Source: Syngnathus acus (lineage: Eukaryota; Chordata; Actinopteri; Syngnathiformes; Syngnathidae). From it: a DNA stretch of 64,000 nt. The DNA is taken from positions 9,914,501 through 9,978,500 of the forward strand of contig NC_051094.1 in NCBI RefSeq assembly GCF_901709675.1, written 5' to 3'. Each line of letters begins with the position of its first letter. The first letter of the stretch is position 1. Under the pieces are notes generated by a model, which saw only the letters and a list, made by a program, of their open reading frames with translations, did not search any database and was not told the DNA's origin. Position numbers and translations under genes: made by a program. Positions 57,311 to 64,000 of the stretch are shown one piece after another.

Positions 57311-60300
57311 TGCTGCTCACTTCTTTACGTAACAATGTAAATTCAATGATAATACTTATTATTGTATTTTATATATAAGCATATAAACTATTAACGTATT
57401 GAGCTTTGCTGTCATTACCATTGCTGGTTAGGCTTAATTTGAATTAGATACTATAAATAATAAATCTAAATAATCTCATAATAAATTTGCTAAACACCTC
57501 CGTAATCATAGAAAAAGAACAACTCTATTGATCCTGCTACCTTGTCATCACTCTGACTTTGAGAGCAAGTGGATGCTGGTAGAAAATATCAAGATCAGTT
57601 TGAAGCAATCATAAAATAAACACAAAGGCATGGCAATGAAATGAATCAATAAAAGTGAGCACTATCATTAAAGCGCTTGTACCAAATGTTGTCGAGGTGT
57701 ACCTAATGCTATGGCCTGTGAGTGAGTACAATAATCTTCTTGCAAATACAAAATGAGTGTGCAAGCTTCTAATGAACTCACAATTTCCGCGTGAGGCAGA
57801 GCTTCCTGTAGTGTTTTATTCTCGTTCCCATGCAGTATTTGCCTTTTTATGCTCAATTAACTGCCTGCTGTTCTGTCTCCCATTCATCTGGGGTATGACA
57901 AGCCTGCTGCCATTACCCCGAGGTGCACAGTCTTTATTTAACAGTTTTTTATTTCCCTCACTCTTGGACCCGCAACTACGCTGTTTGCAGCCAGTGAGGT
58001 CACAAGTGCTAATAATGAGTCATAGCAGCAATTAACGTCACTGCAACTCAACAACATGTTGCTGGTGTTGGCTTTAGTTATTGATCCAGACCATCTTCTT
58101 CTTCTTTCGGGGTGTGTCTGGGACACTGGCGCCATATACCCAACGTGCCAATTTCACATTTCTTCAAAAGCATGATCATAAGCAAAGCTCTGTCCTGCTC
58201 CTTTGTGCCAGAAGGACGACAGATAAAAGTATCACAAACTGAGCTGAAAACAAGCCATGTCACATTTTATTTTTGTTTTAACGCTTATCTGATGTGAATG
58301 ATGCACTGAACTTTCATTATATTGGTGTTCATTATCTCTGCCCCCTCTAAGTCGTCTATTTTTAATATTTTTTGGAATATATCTTGGATGAACTCCTGGA
58401 AATTGAAACACACTCCTCTGTGTCGTAATATGATAATGGGTACTGTGGCTTCTTCCCAAATTTCAGAAATATGAACATTATGTGAATTGATGACTCCAAA
58501 TTTAAAATAGGTATGAATGTAATTTTACACCCTTAAAGCTGTTGGGTTAACAGTTGGAGCGACCAAAGAAATTGGGTCAATTCTACCTTATCAGTATTGA
58601 CAATGCCACTCCTCATTCAGGCTTTGGCCAGTCTGCGTGTGCAACTCTATCATAATGAGCCACTGCATTACTGCAATTTTCCTGACTTAGTTTTTTATTT
58701 TTCACTGATCAAGGTTGAGGTGATCATTAAAAACCACATTGGATTATTAGATATTGTATTTTGTATTTGGATTTCTCTCATTTGTACAGAAATTGTATCC
58801 AGAAAATCCATATCTAATTCATTTTAATCATAGGTATGTGCCATTACAAATACTATTTTAATAGGAATAACATTTCACACAGTAATAAAAAAGATAGCTA
58901 TTCCAGATGCATGCAACAGACCCGAATGAGAACAAACCGTCGAGAAAACTTGAATATGCCAGATAGTTTGTATGGAAAAGCATGTGTTAAAAAGGCCTCA
59001 AGAATCCATTCAAAGCAAAGAACAAGACAAAAATAATTATGGTATAAAGCAACCCTAAAGCAACTTCCATCATTTTCTTCCCATTTAGCCTGAAACATAA
59101 AAGGCCCCTGGGTTTCCCGAATGAAATATCTAGAACAGCCCCCAAAATAGCTTGACAATGTTCTCCTGAGAGTCTATGATGGGACATTTATTGGTGATTT
59201 ATGTGTTCTGTGCATATCCCTCAGAAAAGACCCCAGGAAACCCCAGCATATGTTTCCATTCAGATGAAGAAAAAGTACGCAAATCACCAGGTGATAAGGT
59301 ACAAGATTTCTAACAATGTAATATTCATGCCCCTGCTTGAATTTTGAGTGAACGTTTCTCTCATTCGCTTGGCGAATGAACATCTTTTGAATATGAGACA
59401 AGAAATTGATGTGGTGTTCAGCAAATCATTCATACCCTTCCTTTCTTAATAGCCCTAAATCTAATGTTCTAAATGTGAACTTAATAAGACTATAAATCCA
59501 ATGTTCCTGACAAAATTGATAAAATAGCAAAAGCCCAGCTCTGCGTTAATAAGGAACTGCAGAGCTCCACCGGTGGATGATGTCAAATTGGCCTGGCAAT
59601 CAAGTGGGTACTTGTAGACCGCCTTCCGCCTCGATAATTACGAGTGTAGTTCCCTTCCCCTGATCCGAACTGGTCTAAGGTCTAGTTTACTTTCTGTCAC
59701 CAAATTGTCAGGTGCACCAGTGGTGTGAAAAAAAAACGTCTTTGGTCCACACGAGTCCCTAGCATGGGACAGCAGCAGGTCTGCCTAATTCCCACATACG
59801 GGAAACGACACTTGCCCCAGCACGAAAATCAAAATGAATCAATTTTAGAGCCAAGCAGTCGTGCAGTCTCTATGTAAATAGTTTTTGTAGTTTTCAAGGA
59901 CAACAAGACAAGAGCCTTTATTGGAGCTCCCGGAGTGATCTAGCAGTGCCTTCCTCCTGCTTCCGGTCTTAACCAACTTCCAGTCTTTAATGGGCTGTTT
60001 CCTGTCTTCTGAGATCTCCAAACACTCACAGAAGGAATTTGTAAACATCTAATGTACAGAAACAAGGGTGTGCTTTGAAAAATCCCAACCAAATGTTCAA
60101 TGTAAAAAATGGTGAATTTAATGTGACTTTGAACCCCTGAGGACGTTGAAGATCTAAAGATACAAATAAAAAAGAATCGACGCAATTAATAAACATTACG
60201 TTAACTCCCCCAAGTTTTATCGCTATCAGGGGATGATGGAATGAACGCGAGGCACTACCATGGGATCTTTGGCAAAGAAGAGATGAATTATACAAGGGAT

Positions 60301-61320
60301 TGAAAAACAAGCTTGTAAAATCCAGATGGCTGACACAGATCAGGCGATATTATACTGATCTGCTGTTTCAGCACAGATGATAAATGTCTGGAGGTTTTTT
60401 TGAATGGCAGATGATTACAATAGATCGTCTTTCAGGTTTCCATGAAGAGTAGAGAACATTCCCAGGGCTGTCAATGCTTCTGCAGTTACTCGTATCAAAG
60501 CCGTTCACACCACTGTATTCCTTTTAAGGTTTCAACCACCCAAGACATTTTCCATTATTTGACAATACAAGGAGCTATGAGGATATTTGACTCCCGAGGT
60601 AACACTACCATGCAATGCCTTCAAAGTTAAAAGCCCACAAGTGACCAATGCGTCTCAGTAAGATGGTGAAGGTCTATGGTCAAACAATGGAACCCGGACA
60701 ACCTGACTAATTGGTGGATCCTCTGAATGGTATTGATCTTTTGCTGATGTCAATGATATCTGCAGGTACATGTTGCTTCTCAGCTATGTGAGTACCCCAA
60801 GTTGGCCTAGTCATACCATCCCACACAGAAGATGTCAAACCATCAATGAAAACAGTTATTTGTTAAATCCGTTGTGGGGAAACACAAAGAACCATCCAAA
60901 GTGCGAAGAACCAAACAAGGAGATGCTGAGTGGCAATAGCAGCTTTACACTCCCTCAAGATGAATATCTCAAGTCTCATGGAAGGCATTTGCCCGAATGT
61001 TCTTCTCCAGTTCACCGGATTGATAGCCATCTCTGGGTTTTCTTTTACTGCTAAGAGACAAAGGGAGTGCAATGAATTTCCTTTTTTTCTGCACTCAGGA
61101 TGTTTTTTGGTCTCCTAAGTAAAGAAGATAATATTTGAGATTTTAGAGAATGAGAGAACTGTTCAATGAACACAGATCATATTCAACACTGTACAGACTA
61201 CCCACCAGTATACATCCATCCATCCATCACGCTACTAGTCTTGTCTATAATCTCCAAGATTCGTGGAGACTCAAGATTGCTGATAATAGAAGAAATATGT
61301 TTTAATGAATTGTATGACAT
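57311..61320. other. Non-genic sequence with less AT-rich islands
   Basis: No exon of a recognised family. Several stretches, for example 59520-59690 and 59930-60020, are less repetitive and more balanced in composition than their surroundings and carry TAATTA-type motifs. They could be regulatory, but conservation cannot be judged from one sequence. A short (CATC)n run is at 61206-61220. Confidence 0.4.
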
Positions 61321-61324
61321 TCCA

Positions 61325-62035
61325 TGTGCCTAGCGCTAGCCAGGAATTGGATGTCAAGGTTCCCCCCCTGCCCAGCTAACATCGCACTGACCCCTTTGGC
61401 CCAGGTGGTGAGCCCCTGGGAAGGGGGACCCAAGTTGTCTCCATGGGTGCAGGTCCGGCTACCAGGTTCTTGCCCCACCTTCCAGGCCTGGCTCCAGAAG
61501 GGGGCCCTGGTGACGGGCAAGGAAAAAACATCTATTAAATGTACTTATCATAAGAGGTCTTTTGAGTTGTGGTTTGTCTGGTTCCTCACCTCGGATCTGT
61601 TTGCCATGGATGACCCGGCCAAGTGCATAACGCCTCAGACAGCTTAGCTTCTAGGATCACTGGGACACGCAAATCCCTCCACTACGAAAGTTTGATGAGT
61701 TTCCCCAACAGTGTAGATAAAGTAAGACCTTCCATAATCCAGCAGGGACTCGGAGTTGAACCACTGCTCCTCCTTGTTGAGAGGAGCCCCATGAGGTTGA
61801 TTGGCTATCTTATTAGGATGCCCCCCGGACACTTCCCTGGTGAGGCGTTCTGGGCATGTCCCACTGGAAGGAGGCCCGGAGACCGACCCAGAACATGCTG
61901 GAGAGACTATGTATCCCGGCCATCCTGGGAATGCCTCGGGAACCGAGCTGGACAAAGTGGCTAGGGGGAGGGAAGTTTGAGTTTCTTGAGTAAGCTGCTG
62001 CCCCCGGATAAGCGGAAGAGAATGAATGAATGAAA
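61325..62035 (+). mobile_element. Degenerate non-LTR retrotransposon, 3' end
   Basis: Untranslated and coding remnants of a fish LINE are visible. The GC-rich GGCCTGGCTCCAGAAGGGGG and CCCTCACCTCGGATCTGTTTG blocks are followed by an interrupted frame with LIRMPPGHFPGEAFWACPTG, RRPGDRPRTCWRDYVSRPSW and a CCCCCGGATAAGCGGAAGAG end with a (GAAT)n tail. These are typical of the C-terminal end of a LINE ORF2. The copy is 5'-truncated, frameshifted and non-functional. Confidence 0.75.
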
Positions 62036-63942
62036 TGTGTTGTTTCTGAATGAACAGATACGATGCAAATGGAAGGAATGCATGTAATGGAAGGAATATC
62101 AGTTATCCATCCACATGTCGCATGTTTGTTCAACTTTGAGCCTCGAGTCGTCTGTGCTCAGCTCAACAAAGGAAATGTGTTTTCAGTTTTGTCTGGTCCC
62201 TCCGCCTCCGGAGATCTAAGACAGTCTTGTATTCATTTCAGAGCCGTAGCAGCGTGTAGCATACCCTTCACGGTTGTGACGATTCCAGCAAAATACGACA
62301 GTAAGCCTTGCTTGTCATATTCTTCTGCTGGTGCTGCTTTCACTACCTCCTACACTTGAGCATAGCTTGCTGTATTTGTCTTCAATCAACCCAGATTTGG
62401 AAAGGTAAGTCTGGCTTAAAGAATTCCCCGGGTCCAGTTGTTTTCATAAGAATATTTCTAAAAAGTCTGAGGTGTTGTTTCAGACAGAGTAGTCACTTGA
62501 AAGTGGCTCTGGATTGTGTTGTCATGATCAGAGAAACTCATTGTGTGTGGGGATATTATGTAAATTCCCCGCACTGTTATGCAACACGTTATTTTTACAA
62601 ATAGGCAGATAAGAAATTTTCTTGGTTGATTTCACCCTTAATGTCTGGGCAGGCTGTCTAGACCAGATACAAACATGTGCTATTTGTATACAATAAATAA
62701 AAATACTAATATTTTTAATTACAAATCAATTTTGTTATGACATTTTATTGTGTACACATATCCAGAGCAGGACTTAATGCTATTTCTTTGGTACTGAAGG
62801 GCATCTATTTCGCTCTTCTGAAATAGCACTCAAATTGCCTGTAAACATATGTCATTAATAATTCATGTTATTAATATACTGTTGCTTTGGGTGAAATCCT
62901 CATACAGTCAAACAACTTTTCACGCTAACGGCCTATTCCGTGCTTATAAAGACTGCCTCTAGTGGTCTGGAGGGACAATATAGAACTATCACTTCTCGTA
63001 TAGCTTTCAGTACATCCGCAGATAGTGTCAATAGAAGTGAACCACACAATACGTTTTTTTTTATGTGTTCAAAACGACAGAGAGCTTAACTCACTCCAGT
63101 TTCATTTACCATCCAAGAGTTTGAACAGAGGCTGGCCGTGGAAAATCCTGTCACACTGTTGACACTGTCATGTGACGGATACACTTAATAGGTTAACAAA
63201 AGTAGAGTGGCTACTGCGTTTAACACACATTAGCAACTTTATAAACAGACGATCACCAAGTTGTGCATTTCATGCGATTCACTTCAGTTGTGAACCTGTT
63301 GTATAGGTTTTAAAGATAAAAAGGAAGGAAGATAGAAAAAAATATATCTTATGAATACAATGGGAATAGTTTAATATTTGAACAACTCTTATCATCTTTC
63401 TTTTCTATATTGACGCTACTTTCAAGTAAAGACGCGAGTAAACTTGCAGCTTAGGACATTTATTATAATATATATAAGGGCTATACTTGTATGTACTTAA
63501 CAACGTCCACTTCACTCAAGGCAAGGAGAAATCAAAAAAATACAGTGCATGTAAAACCACTGCTTAGGTGTTGTTATTGTAAACACTATGTATCTTCATG
63601 ATTGAGTGAAGCCACTAATGCATGTTTGGTTTCTGCACACTGGACAACGCTCACACCCTTCAACTCCTCCCCTCGGCCGATACAATCATAGACAGCTGAG
63701 AGGGAGAGAGCGAGGGAGGGAGCGAAAGAGAGCAGATGAAAAAGGTGGGCTCTCAGTCTGATGCACTTCTTGCCACAGTGCCGCTGTTCTCTGTCATGAT
63801 CAAACTGTAGCAGTTGTGGATTGTGCTGCTGTCTGTGATGGCTGTTCTGATGTTGTAGTGTACAAGACGGACTTTTTTTGGACTATTACTAACTCAGTGA
63901 ACTTGTTTCGGCATTGAGGGAAATGTATTTTTTGCTGAGAAC
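62036..63942 (+). promoter_or_regulatory. Possible upstream region of the right-edge gene
   Basis: No exon is recognised. Near the right end are a TATATATAA (around 63470), a GA-rich tract GAGAGGGAGAGAGCGAGGGA (63699-63733) and a T-rich leader-like stretch, followed by a short upstream open frame (MYFLLRTC, from 63923) just before the ATG at 63943. This layout would fit a 5' UTR but is inferred. Confidence 0.3.
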
Positions 63943-64000
63943 ATGTTGACTCCATTAAGAGGTCCTCGTTTGTGGAAGCATGGGAAGTCCGGGCTGAAGT
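63943..64000 (+). CDS. Possible start of an unidentified gene, cut by window end
   Basis: An ATG opens a frame of 19 codons that stays open to the window edge, reading MLTPLRGPRLWKHGKSGLK. It is basic with one tryptophan and no signal-peptide-like hydrophobic core. I do not recognise the family. The ATG follows a short upstream open frame and a GA-rich leader-like region. It could equally be chance. Confidence 0.3.
   Translation, partial: MLTPLRGPRLWKHGKSGLK

Noticed and set aside
61644-61955. 103-codon minus-strand open frame
   Set aside because: It is antisense to the LINE remnant, which reads as a decayed ORF2 end on the plus strand.
46100-63600. tRNA, rRNA or known microRNA genes
   Set aside because: No cloverleaf with A and B box spacing, rRNA segment or hairpin I could name was recognised by eye; a covariance-model scan would be decisive.

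Overview
This window is vertebrate nuclear DNA, almost certainly from a bony fish and probably a spiny-rayed (percomorph) teleost. The protein-coding exons match vertebrate families, introns are short (80 bp to about 4 kb), and the dispersed repeats look like familiar fish families. There are no operons, phage or CRISPR. Exon boundaries were read by eye from splice signals, codon phase and remembered protein families; no alignment was run.

Layout. (1) 1-9101, plus strand: the 3' part of antxr1, five in-phase exons for the cytoplasmic tail and a long 3' UTR. (2) 11601-22094, minus: a complete 19-exon gfpt1 (682 aa). (3) 22867-26028 (or 26105), minus: nfu1, a mitochondrial iron-sulfur scaffold gene. 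(4) 26173-27938, plus: a complete nine-exon C9orf78/TLS1 homologue (292 aa), head-to-head with nfu1. (5) 28642-31225, minus: med22 with two alternative C-termini. (6) 33139-45404, minus: aak1 with a short end (stop 35396) and a long end (stop 33139). (7) 45405-63942: about 18.5 kb without a recognisable gene, holding degenerate repeats and a LINE fragment. (8) 63943-64000: a possible first coding exon of an unidentified plus-strand gene.

The genes are not a pathway cluster. gfpt1 makes hexosamine precursors, nfu1 delivers Fe-S clusters, the C9orf78 homologue is spliceosome-linked, med22 is a Mediator subunit, aak1 is an endocytic kinase and antxr1 an adhesion receptor. The order antxr1-gfpt1-nfu1-aak1 agrees with human 2p13, but c9orf78 and med22 (both human 9q34) sit between nfu1 and aak1.

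The observations most worth checking are a near-perfect inverted repeat in an antxr1 intron, the short nfu1/c9orf78 intergenic promoter with ambiguous nfu1 5' splicing, a GC-AG intron in the aak1 kinase domain, alternative 3' ends of aak1 and med22, absence of room for a muscle exon in gfpt1, and the unidentified exon at the right edge. I found no evidence of a wholly new biological system.
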